A stretch of 64,000 bases of DNA from Geodermatophilus obscurus (GTDB lineage: Bacteria > Actinomycetota > Actinomycetes > Mycobacteriales > Geodermatophilaceae). The notes under the pieces were generated by a model. It did not search any database. It was not told where the DNA came from and was given only the letters and a program-made list of their open reading frames with translations. Shown here in pieces: positions 7,268 through 16,043 of this stretch. Position 1 is the stretch's first letter, and each line of letters starts with the position of its first letter. A program made the translations under genes and the position numbers. The DNA is taken from the NCBI RefSeq assembly GCF_900115395.1, contig NZ_FOWE01000006.1:62001-126000 (forward strand), in the 5' to 3' direction.

Positions 7268-8614
7268 TCATGCGCCCATCGTCGTCGGCCGCCAGTCCGG
7301 CGGGTCGCCCGGGTGCAGCGCGGGGTCGTCGGCGGCCAGCGTCCGCACCGGCCCGGGCGGGGTCAGCGGCCCCTCGAAGCGGACGGTGACCCGGCCCAGC
7401 CCGCGGCCCCACACCCACCCCGGCCCCAGCTCGTCGTGGACGACGTCCTGCCCCGGCCACCAGCGCCGGTCGGCCGGCGGCTCGGGCGCGGCCGGGGCCT
7501 CGACGGCGATCCCGGACGCCTCCTCCTCCACCGGGGAGTCGTCGGCGAACAGGTCGCCCTGCGCGTACTGCGACAGCCCCGAGACGCCGACGCCGATCAG
7601 CCGCAGGCCGCCGCCGTGGCCGGCCTCGGCCAGCAGCCGCCGGGCGGTGGTGGCGACCTGCCGCGCGTCGTCGGTGGGCTGGGGCAGGGTCTGCGAGCGG
7701 GTCATGGTCGTGAAGTCGTAACGGCGCAGCTTGAGGGTGACCGTCCGCCCCGACAGCGCCGAGTCCCGCAGCCGTTCGCCCACCCGGGCGGCCATCGCGT
7801 CGATGAGCCGGTTGAGCTCGGCCAGGTCGGTGAGGTCGCGCTCGAAGGTCGACTCCTGCGACACGGACTTGGCCTCCCGCTCGGCCACCACCGGGCGCTC
7901 GTCCTCCGCCCGCGCCAGCTGGTACAGCCCGGTGCCGTGCGCGCGGCCGGCCAGGGTGACCAGGTCGGTCAGCGACTTGGCAGCCAGGTCGGCCACCGTC
8001 CGCACGCCCACCTGGCGCAGCCGCTCGGCGGTGGCCGGCCCGACGCCGCCCAGCCGGGTCACCGGCAGGGGGTGCAGGACGTCGAGCTCCGAGCCCGGCG
8101 GGACGACGACAAGGCCGTCGGGTTTGTCCAGGTCGGAGGCGATCTTCGCCATGAGCTTGGAGCTGCCGATGCCGACCGAGCCGGTGACGCCGCCGGTGGC
8201 CGCGGCGATGTCCGCCTTCAGCCGCCGCGCGAGCTCCGTGACGCCGTCGACGGAGAGGTCGGAGCCGGGACCGGCGGCCAGGTCGACGTAGGCCTCGTCG
8301 ATGCTGACCGGCTCCACCAGCGGCGACAGCTCGCGCAGCAGCGCCATGACCACCTCCGACGTCCGCCGGTAGGCGCCGAAGCGGCCGCCGAGGAACGCCG
8401 TCCCGGCCGGGCAGCGGCGCCGGGCCTCCGCCGTCGACATGGCCGAGCGGGCGCCGTACGCGCGCGCCTCGTAGGACGCGGTCGCGACGACGCCGCGCCC
8501 GCCGGTGCCGCCGACGACGACCGGCCGGCCGCGCAGGGACGGCTTGTCGCGCTGCTCGACGGCGGCGAAGAACGCGTCCAGGTCCAGGTGCAGGACGCTC
8601 GCCTCCCGCCGCAC
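7268..8614 (-). CDS. dinB: DNA polymerase IV (Y-family translesion polymerase)
   Basis: A 448-residue error-prone polymerase that bypasses DNA lesions. It begins VLHLDLDAFFAAVEQ, the Y-family catalytic start with the metal-binding Asp. The second catalytic acidic pair lies in SIDEAYVDL. The helix-hairpin-helix region has TRLGGVGPATAERLRQVGV, followed by the little-finger domain. QGDLF late in the protein fits the beta-clamp-binding pentapeptide. After it comes an extra C-terminal domain (about 390-445, GPGWVWGRGLGRVTVRFEGP) of the kind seen in longer actinobacterial DinB (DinX-like) proteins. The initiator used is the one just before RREASVLHLD. It is divergent from a hydrolase gene with a 56-base gap; no LexA box is obvious. 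Confidence 0.93.
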   Translation of the reverse strand: MRREASVLHLDLDAFFAAVEQRDKPSLRGRPVVVGGTGGRGVVATASYEARAYGARSAMSTAEARRRCPAGTAFLGGRFGAYRRTSEVVMALLRELSPLVEPVSIDEAYVDLAAGPGSDLSVDGVTELARRLKADIAAATGGVTGSVGIGSSKLMAKIASDLDKPDGLVVVPPGSELDVLHPLPVTRLGGVGPATAERLRQVGVRTVADLAAKSLTDLVTLAGRAHGTGLYQLARAEDERPVVAEREAKSVSQESTFERDLTDLAELNRLIDAMAARVGERLRDSALSGRTVTLKLRRYDFTTMTRSQTLPQPTDDARQVATTARRLLAEAGHGGGLRLIGVGVSGLSQYAQGDLFADDSPVEEEASGIAVEAPAAPEPPADRRWWPGQDVVHDELGPGWVWGRGLGRVTVRFEGPLTPPGPVRTLAADDPALHPGDPPDWRPTTMGA

Positions 8615-8670
8615 GGGGCCGATTCTCCCCGTCCGTTGCCGGGCCGTCGCGCACCCGGCAGGCTCCGGGC

Positions 8671-9498
8671 GTGGGGGACCGGCGCGCTCAGTTCGACGCC
8701 GCCTACGCCGCGGCCCTCGCCCGCTGGCCGGTGCCGGTGGCCTCCCGCGAGGTGGGCACGCGCTTCGGCACCACCCACCTGCTCGTCAGCGGGGCGCCGT
8801 CGGCTCCCCCGATGGTGCTGCTGCCGGGCGGCGGCGCGACGGCGCTGGCCTGGGCGGGCGCGGTGCGACTGCTGGCCGCCGTCCGCCGGGTGCACGTGCT
8901 CGACCCGGTCGGCGACGCCGGCCGCAGTCCCGCCACCACCCCGGTGGCCGGCGCCGACGACGTCACCGAGTGGCTGGCGCAGGTCCTCGACGGGCTGGGC
9001 CTGGACGCGGTCGACCTGGCCGGGCACAGCTACGGCGGGTGGCAGGCACTGACGTTCGCCCTCGACCGCCCGGGCCGGGTCCGCCGGCTGGCGCTGGTCG
9101 ACCCGACGACCACCTTCGCCGGCTTCTCCCCCGGCTACCTGCTGCACGCCGTCCCGGTGCTCACCCGGCCCACGGCCGAGCGGCTGCGGTCGCTGGTGCG
9201 CTGGGAGACCGGCGGCCGCCCGGTCGACGCCGCGTGGCTCGAGGTCGCCGCCGCGGGCGCGGAGCTGCCGACGGCGCCGCCGGTGCGCACCCGCCGTCCC
9301 GACGCCGCCCGGTTGGCGGCGCTGACGGTGCCGACCCTCGTGGTCGCCGCCGGCGACGGCCGGGCCCAGGACCCGCGCCAGGTGGCCCGCGGCGCCGCGC
9401 GGACCATGCCGCAGGCCGCGGTGGTGACGCTGCCCGGGGCCACGCACCACACGCTCCCGGCGGGCTCGGAACGGGCGGTCACCGAGTTCCTGCGCTGA
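8671..9498 (+). CDS. Alpha/beta hydrolase
   Basis: A 275-residue cytoplasmic hydrolase of the alpha/beta fold. PMVLLPGGGATALAW gives the oxyanion-hole strand, GHSYGG (Ser about 115) the nucleophile elbow, and the end LPGATHHTLPAGSE the catalytic His. DGRAQDPRQV near 225 supplies the likely acid. It resembles esterase/epoxide-hydrolase-like proteins; the substrate is unknown. The GTG at 8671 is the only start that keeps a normal N-terminus (GDRRAQFDAAYAAAL), and no strong ribosome site is seen. It ends 3 bases before a convergent membrane-protein gene. Confidence 0.82.
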   Translation: MGDRRAQFDAAYAAALARWPVPVASREVGTRFGTTHLLVSGAPSAPPMVLLPGGGATALAWAGAVRLLAAVRRVHVLDPVGDAGRSPATTPVAGADDVTEWLAQVLDGLGLDAVDLAGHSYGGWQALTFALDRPGRVRRLALVDPTTTFAGFSPGYLLHAVPVLTRPTAERLRSLVRWETGGRPVDAAWLEVAAAGAELPTAPPVRTRRPDAARLAALTVPTLVVAAGDGRAQDPRQVARGAARTMPQAAVVTLPGATHHTLPAGSERAVTEFLR

Positions 9499-9501
9499 GC
9501 G

Positions 9502-9876
9502 TCAGCCCAGCGCCAGCACCAGGCAGACGGTGAGGAGCACGAGGGCCACGGGCGTCATCACCAGGCGCTCGGGCCGGCTCCGCGAGATCGCGTTGAGCGC
9601 CACGCCCAGAGCCAGGTAGCCGGTGAGGACCCAGATGCCGACGCCGGCCACGCCGTCCGGTAGCAGGGAGGTCGCGCCGGCGGCCTGGAGCATCAGCAGG
9701 GCGAACAGGGCGTACAGGACGACGGACACCACGCTGCCGGCGCGCAGCCGCGGGGGCAGGACGACGTGCTGCCCGCCCCACGCGAACGGGCCCAGCGGTG
9801 CCCCGGCGACCAGCGCCAGCTGGAAGACGGCGAGGGCGGCGAGCAGGGCGACTCCGACGGCGGCGACCGTGATCAC
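9502..9876 (-). CDS. Small integral membrane protein (four predicted helices)
   Basis: A 124-residue hydrophobic protein with about four transmembrane helices: TVAAVGVALLAALAVFQLAL, VVSVVLYALFALLMLQA, GIWVLTGYLALGVALNA and MTPVALVLLTVCLVLAL. Conserved-looking polar turns are GAPLGPFAWGGQHVVLPPRLR and SRSRPERLVMTP. The GTG at 9876 starts right before the first helix; upstream GTGs are possible. No function can be assigned. Similar small membrane proteins are common in actinobacteria (from memory). Confidence 0.7.
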   Translation of the reverse strand: MITVAAVGVALLAALAVFQLALVAGAPLGPFAWGGQHVVLPPRLRAGSVVSVVLYALFALLMLQAAGATSLLPDGVAGVGIWVLTGYLALGVALNAISRSRPERLVMTPVALVLLTVCLVLALG

Positions 9877-9930
9877 GGCCGGCACGGTAGCGGCAGGCGG
9901 GCCGCCCTGGGTGGGCGTCCGGAGGCCGGG

Positions 9931-10059
9931 ATGGTCCTCCGGCGCCGGGCCGGGGCGACCGTCACGACGCTCGACGACCCCGCCCTGCGGGGCGGCCCGA
10001 CCACGGACCAGCCCCACCTCCTGGTGGGCGCCCGCGGCCCCGTCCTCAGGCGTCGGTGA
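9931..10059 (+). CDS. Possible 42-residue small protein
   Basis: A short open frame with ATG at 9931 preceded by GGAGG (9921-9925) at a spacing of 5. It encodes a basic, Gly/Leu-rich peptide ending ARGPVLRRR and overlaps the last 14 bases of the opposite helicase gene. No homologue is known to me. It fills an otherwise empty 169-base gap and is listed only because of its good ribosome site. Confidence 0.25.
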   Translation: MVLRRRAGATVTTLDDPALRGGPTTDQPHLLVGARGPVLRRR

Positions 10060-11761
10060 GTGCGGCGGGCGGCAGCCAGTCGGCGTCGAGGAGATCGGCG
10101 ATCTCCTGCAGCGAGGAGGTGTCCGCGCCCGCCGTCGACCCGCTGACGGCCAGCCGCTCGACCATCACCCGTGCCACCTGCTCCTCGACGGTGTCCGCGG
10201 CGAAGGCGACCCGCCACGGCGACACCTGGCCGTCGCGGTGGGTGCGGCCGGTGACCTGGCGGGCCTGGATGCCGGAGAACCGCGGCTGGTGGAACAGGCC
10301 CACCCGCGGCGGAGCCGACGCCGTCGCGCCGGAGGGCAGCAGCTCGCCGGCGTGCAGGCTGATCGAGGCGGTCACGGTGAACACGCACACCGGCGCCGCG
10401 CCGGTCTGGAACCGCAGCCGCTCGGCCTCGACGTCGAACCGGTCGCGGCCGTAGATCGAGGCGACGGCGACGCCGGAGTCGAGCAGCGCCTCGCGGATCG
10501 GGTCGGCCGCCGTCTCGACGAACTCCACCGACACCGCCACCTGCCGCTCCGCCTCGACCTGCGCCCGCACCCAGTCGACGGTCGCCTGCACGCGGATCAG
10601 CCCGGCCTTCTGGCGGAACCGCAGCAGCGCGGCGCGGCCGCGGGCGCTCTGCCGCGCGCGGCGGGCCAGCTGCATCTCGGCGCGGAACTCCTGCCACTCC
10701 GACTCGTAGGCCGCCCGCTCCGCCGGGGTGAGCGCGACCGGCGTGCCGGTGACCGACACCGGCCCCCACGGTGCCGGGCGGTGCAGCGTCGCCGGCGGGT
10801 CGGCCGGACCGTCCCCGCCGGCCAGCCAGCCCTGCAGGCGGCCGAGGTCGGCGCGCCGGGCGTCGGCGTCCTCGGTCCACGTCCAGCCGTAGCGGCCGCG
10901 TTCCACGTGGAACCCGTGCTCGGCGAGCTTCGCCGGGAGGTCGGCCCAGGCGCGCAGCGGCTCGTCGTGGACCTGGGCGAACTGCGGCGCGAGGTAGGGC
11001 AGCTCCATCGGGGTGTGCGCCGGCGTAGCGGTGGCGGCGACGACGAACGGGGCCTCCTTGGCGCGGGCAGCGCCGGAGACGGCCCGCCAGTGCTTCCAGC
11101 GCTGCGTCGTCGTGTGCCGGACCATGTGCGCCTCGTCGGCGATGACGACGTCGAACGACAGCGCCGCGACCTTCGCCAGCCGGTCCCAGGTGGTCACGCA
11201 CCAGCGCAGGCCGCCGTCACCGAAGCCGGCGATCGAGCGGGTCCAGTGCGGGACGGTGATGGCGGCCGGGCGGTCGGCGACGACGAGGACGCGCTCCCCG
11301 CCGCGCAGCTCGCAGATCTCCCGCGCGGCCATGACCGCGGTGCCGGTCTTGCCGACGCCGGGGTCGTCACCGAGCAGGAACACCCGGTGCCCGGCGGCGG
11401 CCGAGGCGACGACGGCCTCGGCTCCGGTGCACTGCTCCTCGCGGGGGACGAGGGCCCGCGCCTCCGGCAGCGGCCGCGGCGTCTCGTTGAGCTCGTCCTC
11501 GAGGAAGCGCTCGAACGTGTACGGCGGCGGGTCGTAGGGCGTCAGCGCCGGCGGGAGCTGCGCACCGACCCACACGTGCGCCTGCAGGCCGGCGTGCCAG
11601 ACGGCGCCGGGTGCCGGGGCGCGGAAGGGCACGGCGAGCACCCACACGCGCTCCCCCGGTCCCGCGGTGGGCAGGTCGGGGACCGCCGGGCGGCGTGCGG
11701 CACTCCGCCGTCTCGTCGTCCGGCGCTTCGTGGTGGTGGCGGCACGGCGCCGTCCGGGCAT
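10046..11761 (-). CDS. SNF2/DEAH-type helicase, phage-like, orphan
   Basis: A 571-residue superfamily-2 ATPase. Walker A GDDPGVGKTGTAV (about 140-152), DEAH box VVIADEAHMV, motif III ATATPAHTP and the C-terminal motif VI QARQVTGRTHRDGQ are intact, so ATP hydrolysis is likely. The N-terminus is a basic tail (GRRRAATTTKRRTTRRRSA) suited to DNA binding. SNF2-like helicases of this compact form are frequent in actinophages and mobile islands, but no phage gene is next to it. The ATG at 11761 follows GGGGAGG at a spacing of 7. A parS-like 14-mer is embedded in the coding sequence at 10900-10913, encoding FHVER. Confidence 0.8.
   Translation of the reverse strand: MPGRRRAATTTKRRTTRRRSAARRPAVPDLPTAGPGERVWVLAVPFRAPAPGAVWHAGLQAHVWVGAQLPPALTPYDPPPYTFERFLEDELNETPRPLPEARALVPREEQCTGAEAVVASAAAGHRVFLLGDDPGVGKTGTAVMAAREICELRGGERVLVVADRPAAITVPHWTRSIAGFGDGGLRWCVTTWDRLAKVAALSFDVVIADEAHMVRHTTTQRWKHWRAVSGAARAKEAPFVVAATATPAHTPMELPYLAPQFAQVHDEPLRAWADLPAKLAEHGFHVERGRYGWTWTEDADARRADLGRLQGWLAGGDGPADPPATLHRPAPWGPVSVTGTPVALTPAERAAYESEWQEFRAEMQLARRARQSARGRAALLRFRQKAGLIRVQATVDWVRAQVEAERQVAVSVEFVETAADPIREALLDSGVAVASIYGRDRFDVEAERLRFQTGAAPVCVFTVTASISLHAGELLPSGATASAPPRVGLFHQPRFSGIQARQVTGRTHRDGQVSPWRVAFAADTVEEQVARVMVERLAVSGSTAGADTSSLQEIADLLDADWLPPAALTDA
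10900..10913. promoter_or_regulatory. Candidate parS site (ParB binding)
   Basis: Perfect palindrome GTTCCACGTGGAAC inside the helicase gene. The core matches the parS form described for Pseudomonas (TGTTCCACGTGGAACC, from memory) and differs by one symmetric base pair from the GTTTCACGTGAAAC form of other bacteria. It is one of three exact copies in the window. Confidence 0.7.
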
Positions 11762-11832
11762 GCTGGGTCCTCCCCGCGGTCGTCCCGGGCACGGTAGGTC
11801 GCGGGAGCCCGGGGATCTGGTGGAATCGCCGG

Positions 11833-12681
11833 GTGACCTCCGACGAGCGGCTGGCGTCCCGCACCGTCGGGGAGGCCGGCCCGCACGTGGTGTTCGTCCA
11901 CGGCCTGTTCGGCCAGGGCCGGAACTGGACGACCATCGCCAAGGGGCTGGCCGACCGGCACCGGGTGACGCTGCTGGACCTGCCCAACCACGGGCACTCA
12001 CCGTGGACCGACCGGGTGGACTACGTCGACATGGCGGGTCTGGTCGCCGCGGAGCTGGAGTCCCTCGGCGAGCCGGTGACGCTGGTCGGGCACTCGATGG
12101 GCGGCAAGGTGTCGATGCAGCTGGCGCTGCGCCGGCCGGAGCTGCTGCGCGGGCTCGTCGTCGTCGACATCGCGCCGGTGGAGTACCCGCTGACCGGCGG
12201 GCGCACCGACGACCCCGACGAGGAGGCCTCGCCGTTCGGGGCGTTCATCGCGGCGATGCGGGCGGTGGACCTGGCGGCGCTGCGCACCCGCGAGGACGCC
12301 GACCGGGCGCTGCGCGAGGCGGTGCCGAGCACCATGGTGCGGTCCTTCCTGCTGCAGAGCCTGGTCCGCGAGGGCCCCGTCACCGACGCCGACTCGGGCC
12401 GCTGGCGGTGGCGGCTCAACCTCGAGCTCCTCGAGCGCGACCTCGGTGAGCTGCGCGGCTTCCCCGACCCCCCGACGGGCGCGGTCTACGAGGGGCCGGT
12501 GCTCTGGATCGCCGGCGCGAACAGCACCTACGTGCTCCCCGACGACCGGGCGCGCATGGACGAGCTCTTCCCCCGCACCCGGCTGGTCAAGGTCAGGGAC
12601 GCCGGGCACTGGGTGCACTCCGAGCAACCGGAGGTCTTCCTGCGGACCGTGCGCGCCTTCCTCGACGCCGTGGAGGGCTGA
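11833..12681 (+). CDS. Alpha/beta hydrolase, YbfF-like esterase
   Basis: A 282-residue hydrolase. It begins with VVFVHGLFGQGRNWTTIAKG (HG oxyanion motif), then LLDLPNHGHSPW, the nucleophile elbow GHSMGGKVSMQLAL (Ser about 96) and a C-terminal DAGHWVHSEQP with the catalytic His. The DLPNHGHS and GHSMGGK segments resemble E. coli YbfF-type esterases, which act on short acyl esters or thioesters. The GTG at 11833 gives a compact N-terminus and is divergent from the helicase gene by 71 bases. Further upstream in-frame starts would overlap the helicase gene and are unlikely. Substrate unknown. Confidence 0.85.
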   Translation: MTSDERLASRTVGEAGPHVVFVHGLFGQGRNWTTIAKGLADRHRVTLLDLPNHGHSPWTDRVDYVDMAGLVAAELESLGEPVTLVGHSMGGKVSMQLALRRPELLRGLVVVDIAPVEYPLTGGRTDDPDEEASPFGAFIAAMRAVDLAALRTREDADRALREAVPSTMVRSFLLQSLVREGPVTDADSGRWRWRLNLELLERDLGELRGFPDPPTGAVYEGPVLWIAGANSTYVLPDDRARMDELFPRTRLVKVRDAGHWVHSEQPEVFLRTVRAFLDAVEG

Positions 12682-12757
12682 GCGTCCGTCGTCAGTTGCT
12701 CGTCGTCCACCCGACGACGGCCTCCCGGAGGGACCGCGCCGGTGCCATCCTGAGGGC

Positions 12758-13597
12758 GTGACCAGCGAGTTCCTGCAGCACCGGCCGCACCCGGCGCTGC
12801 GCGGGCTGGTCACCGCCGCCGTCGGCTACGAGCAGCGGGGCCTCGCGCCGGGCACCCACCGCGGCCTGCCCTCCCCCAGCCTCACGCTCGTCGTCACCCT
12901 CGACGAGCCGCTCGACGTCGCCGCCCACCCCGACCCCGCGCAGGCGCCCGGCCGCTACGACGCGCTGCTCGGCGGCCTGCACACCACCCCGGCGCTGATC
13001 CGGCACCCCGGCCGGCAGAGCGGGCTGCAGCTGTCGCTCACCCCGCTCGGCGCCCGCCGGCTGCTCGGCGTCCCCGCCGGGGAGCTGGCGGCCCTCGACG
13101 CCGACCTCGCCGACGTCCTCGGCCCGGCCGGCACCGAGCTGGTCGAGCGGGTCCGGGCGGCGCGGACCTGGGACGCGCGCTTCGCCGCCGCCGAGGACGT
13201 GCTGCGGCGGGAGACGCGCCCGGCCGGGACCGCGCCCGAGGTCGCCGAGGCGTGGCGGCTCACCCTCGCCGGGGGCGGGCGGCTGCGGGTCGCCGACGTC
13301 GCCCGCCGGGTCGGCTGGTCCGAGCGCCACCTCACCGCCCGGTTCCGCGCCGAGACGGGGCTGGCGCCGAAGGAGGCGGCCCGCGTGGTCCGCTTCGACC
13401 GCGCCCGCCGCGCGCTCGCCACCCGCCCGCGGCCCGGCCTCGCCGAACTCGCCGCGGCCACCGGCTACGCCGACCAGGCCCACCTGACCCGCGACTGGCG
13501 CGCGTTCACCGGGCTGTCCCCGCTGCGCTGGCTGGCCGCGGAGTTCGGATTCGTCCAAGACGGCGCCCCGGCCCGGGGACCAGGCTCGGCGGCATGA
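12758..13597 (+). CDS. AraC-family transcriptional regulator
   Basis: A 279-residue regulator. The C-terminal 95 residues form the AraC double HTH: RVADVARRVGWSERHLTARF then KEAARVVRFDRARRALA and LAELAAATGYADQAHLTRDW, ending FTGLSPLRWL. The N-terminal domain (ligand or cofactor binding) is of the type seen in DUF6597-like AraC proteins. It starts a chain of genes linked by overlaps: its stop overlaps the next start (ATGA), so the VOC-family protein is translationally coupled. AraC-VOC pairs are common in actinobacteria and usually reflect local regulation of the neighbour; the inducer is unknown. Confidence 0.88.
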   Translation: MTSEFLQHRPHPALRGLVTAAVGYEQRGLAPGTHRGLPSPSLTLVVTLDEPLDVAAHPDPAQAPGRYDALLGGLHTTPALIRHPGRQSGLQLSLTPLGARRLLGVPAGELAALDADLADVLGPAGTELVERVRAARTWDARFAAAEDVLRRETRPAGTAPEVAEAWRLTLAGGGRLRVADVARRVGWSERHLTARFRAETGLAPKEAARVVRFDRARRALATRPRPGLAELAAATGYADQAHLTRDWRAFTGLSPLRWLAAEFGFVQDGAPARGPGSAA

Positions 13598-13989
13598 CCA
13601 CACCCGCTCCCACCGTCTGGCCCGCCTTCCGCGCCACCGACGCCCCCGCCCTCGTCCGCTGGCTGGTCGACGTCCTCGGCTTCACCGAGACCCTCGTCGT
13701 CCGCGACGGCGACCTCGTCGTCCACGCCGAGCTGGCCTGGCCGCCCGGCGGAGGCGTCATGCTCGGCTCCGTCCGCGACGACGGCGGCTGGCCCGTCCGG
13801 CCCGGGGCCAGCGGCGCCTACCTGGTCACCGACGACGTCGCCGCCGTCTGGGCGCGGGTGCAGGCCGCCGGGGCCGAGGTGCTGCGGCCGCTGACCGAGC
13901 CCGGGCACGGCGGGAAGGAGTTCTCCGTGCGCGACCCCGAGGGGAACAGCTGGAGCGTGGGCGACTACCCCGGAGCGCCCCGCCGGTGA
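13594..13989 (+). CDS. VOC-family (glyoxalase/dioxygenase superfamily) protein
   Basis: A 131-residue protein with the paired beta-alpha-beta-beta-beta modules of the vicinal oxygen chelate fold: WPAFRATDAPALVRWLVDVLGF at the start and YLVTDDVAAVWARVQAAGAEVLRPLTEPGHGGKEFSVRDPEGNSWSVGDY at the end (quoted parts: GGKEFSVRDPEGNSWSVGDY). The DPEGN segment is typical. Metal ligands are not complete enough to decide between enzyme and binding protein. The ATG overlaps the AraC stop by 4 bases and the stop overlaps the next gene by 4. Confidence 0.85.
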   Translation: MTTPAPTVWPAFRATDAPALVRWLVDVLGFTETLVVRDGDLVVHAELAWPPGGGVMLGSVRDDGGWPVRPGASGAYLVTDDVAAVWARVQAAGAEVLRPLTEPGHGGKEFSVRDPEGNSWSVGDYPGAPRR

Positions 13990-14303
13990 CGGAGGAGGAG
14001 GTCCGCGTGCTCGCCCTCGCCCTCCCGGGGGTGACCGAGGCCGACCACCACGGCCGCCCGTCGTTCCGGCTGGGCACCACCGTGCTCGCCACGCTGTGGG
14101 CACCGGGCATCCTCAACGTCATGGTCGGGGAGTCGGAGGCGCGCGCGGCCGAGGGCGGCGCGGTCTCGCTGCTGTGGTGGGGGAAGCGGCTCTCGGGCGT
14201 GCAGGTGGACCTGGCGGCGGCCGACGAGGCGGCCGTCGCCGACCTGCTGGAGGAGGCCTGGACCCGGCGCGCGCCCGCCCGGCTGCGGCGGGACCGCCCG
14301 TGA
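13986..14303 (+). CDS. MmcQ/YjbR-family protein
   Basis: A 105-residue protein of the YjbR (CyaY-like fold, DNA-binding-like) family. The N-terminus EEVRVLALALPGVTEADHHG matches the family opening with the ALPGV-E motif, followed by PSFRLGTTVLATLW. The C-terminal helix (LDDLL-like DEAAVADLLEEAWTRRAP) is typical. The molecular role of this family is poorly known. It is embedded in the overlapping gene chain (GTGA overlap at both ends). Confidence 0.8.
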   Translation: MTEEEVRVLALALPGVTEADHHGRPSFRLGTTVLATLWAPGILNVMVGESEARAAEGGAVSLLWWGKRLSGVQVDLAAADEAAVADLLEEAWTRRAPARLRRDRP

Positions 14304-16015
14304 GCTACCCGAGACCCGTCCCGCTCGTCGGCGACCCGACCTCGGCCGCCGATCGGGCCGGCGACCCCGCCGCCTGGGCCATGCCCGGCGACGCCGCGGG
14401 CCTCTACGCCGTCGTCGCCGCGCGCCGCGACGTGCGCCGCTACCGCCCCGACCCGGTGCCCGACGACGTCCTGCGGCGGGTGCTGGCCGCCGGGCACGCG
14501 GCACCGTCGGTGGGGCACAGCCAGCCGTGGCGGTTCGTCGTCGTCCGCGACGCGGGTGTCCGCGACCGCGCCGCCGTCCTCACCGACCGCGAGCGGCTGC
14601 GCCAGGCCGCGCTGCTGGAGCCCGACGCCGCCCGCCGGCTGCTCGACCTGCAGCTCGAGGGCGTGCGCGAGGCGCCGCTGGGCATCGTCGTCTGCTGCGA
14701 CCGGCGCACCCCCGCCGCCGGCGTGCTCGGCCGCGCCACCTTCCCCGACGCCGACCTGTGGTCCTGCGCGGCCGCCATCCAGAACCTGTGGCTGGCCGCC
14801 CGCGCCGAGGGCCTGGGCATGGGCTGGGTGACGCTGTTCCGCCCCGAGGAGCTCGCCGGGCTGGTCGGCCTCCCCGACGGCGTCGCGACGCTCGGCTGGC
14901 TGTGCCTGGGCTGGCCCGACGAGCGCCCGCCCGCCCCCGGGCTCGAGCGGGCCGGCTGGTCGCGGCGGCTGCCGCTGGAGGCCGTCGTCGTGGAGGACCG
15001 CTGGCCGGCCGACGACCGCGGCCCGGTCGCACCCCCCTCGCACCTGCGCGCGCCGGGCCGGGAGGACGTCGTCGGTGCCCGCGACGAGGCCGACCGGCTG
15101 CTCACCCCGCCCGGGTCGCTCGGCGTCCTCGACCGCGCGGTGGACCGCGTGGTCGCGCTCGGCCGCGGCGACGTCACCGGCGGCACGCTCGTGCTGGCCG
15201 CCGCCGACCACCCGGTCGCCGCGCTCGGCGTCTCCGCCTACGGCGGGCACGTCACCCGCGACGTCGTCCGCGCGGCCGTGGCCGGTGCCTCGGTCGGCGC
15301 CACGGCCGCGGCGGCGGCGGGGCTGGCGACCGTCGTCGTCGACGCCGGGATCGACGGCGGCCCGCTGCCCGGCACCGTCGGCGCCCGCCCGGCCGGCCCG
15401 CGCGGCGACCTCGCCTCCTCCCCCGCGCTCACCGCCGACGACGTGACCCGCCTGCTGGGCGCCGGCCGTGCGCTGGGCGCCGCCCACGGCGGGCTGCTCG
15501 CGCTCGGCGAGGTCGGCGTCGGCAACACCACCGTCGCCGCCGCGCTGGCCGCCGCGCTGCTCGGCGCCGACCCCGCCGACGTCACCGGCCTGGGCGCTGG
15601 GGCCGACAGCGACGTCCTCGACCGCAAGCGGGCCGTGGTCGCCGCCGCGGTCGCCCGCGCGGGCCGTGACCTCGACCCCGCTGACGCGCTCGCCGAGCTG
15701 GGTGGCCCGGAGCTCACCGTGCTGGCCGGTGTGGTCCTCGGTGCCGCGGAGGTCCGCAGCGCCGTGGTCCTGGACGGGTTCGCCGTCTCGGTGGCCGCCC
15801 TGGCCGCGGTCCTGCTCGAGCCGGGCGTGCAGGCGTGCCTGGTGGCCGGGCAGCGCAGCCGCGAGCGCGGCCACGGCCTCGTGCTGCAGGCGCTGGGCCT
15901 CGAGCCGCTGCTGGACCTGCGGCTGCGCGCCGGCGAGGGCGCCGGCGCCGCGCTGGCCGCCGGGCTGCTGCTCGACGGGCTGCGGGTCCGGCGCACCACC
16001 GCCCGCGTGGACTGA
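14300..16015 (+). CDS. BluB-CobT fusion: DMB synthase plus nicotinate-nucleotide:DMB phosphoribosyltransferase
   Basis: A 571-residue fusion of two consecutive steps of the cobalamin lower-ligand pathway. Residues about 30-235 are BluB, which turns reduced FMN into 5,6-dimethylbenzimidazole (DMB): [15 protein letters not shown] (Asp44), [15 protein letters not shown] and [18 protein letters not shown]. Residues about 250-571 are CobT, which makes alpha-ribazole phosphate from DMB and nicotinate mononucleotide: [32 protein letters not shown] (Glu404) and [12 protein letters not shown] (Glu546, probable catalytic base). In many BluBs a Ser follows GWV; here it is Thr178. Physical linkage would channel DMB. 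It overlaps the upstream gene by 4 bases. No other cobalamin gene or cobalamin riboswitch is visible. Confidence 0.92.
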   Translation: MSYPRPVPLVGDPTSAADRAGDPAAWAMPGDAAGLYAVVAARRDVRRYRPDPVPDDVLRRVLAAGHAAPSVGHSQPWRFVVVRDAGVRDRAAVLTDRERLRQAALLEPDAARRLLDLQLEGVREAPLGIVVCCDRRTPAAGVLGRATFPDADLWSCAAAIQNLWLAARAEGLGMGWVTLFRPEELAGLVGLPDGVATLGWLCLGWPDERPPAPGLERAGWSRRLPLEAVVVEDRWPADDRGPVAPPSHLRAPGREDVVGARDEADRLLTPPGSLGVLDRAVDRVVALGRGDVTGGTLVLAAADHPVAALGVSAYGGHVTRDVVRAAVAGASVGATAAAAAGLATVVVDAGIDGGPLPGTVGARPAGPRGDLASSPALTADDVTRLLGAGRALGAAHGGLLALGEVGVGNTTVAAALAAALLGADPADVTGLGAGADSDVLDRKRAVVAAAVARAGRDLDPADALAELGGPELTVLAGVVLGAAEVRSAVVLDGFAVSVAALAAVLLEPGVQACLVAGQRSRERGHGLVLQALGLEPLLDLRLRAGEGAGAALAAGLLLDGLRVRRTTARVD

Positions 16016-16043
16016 CCCCCGCCGAGCGGCCAGGATCGGCGTC

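Noticed and set aside
14250..14299. Possible cobalamin riboswitch before BluB-CobT
   Set aside because: The gene overlaps its upstream neighbour by 4 bases, leaving no leader.
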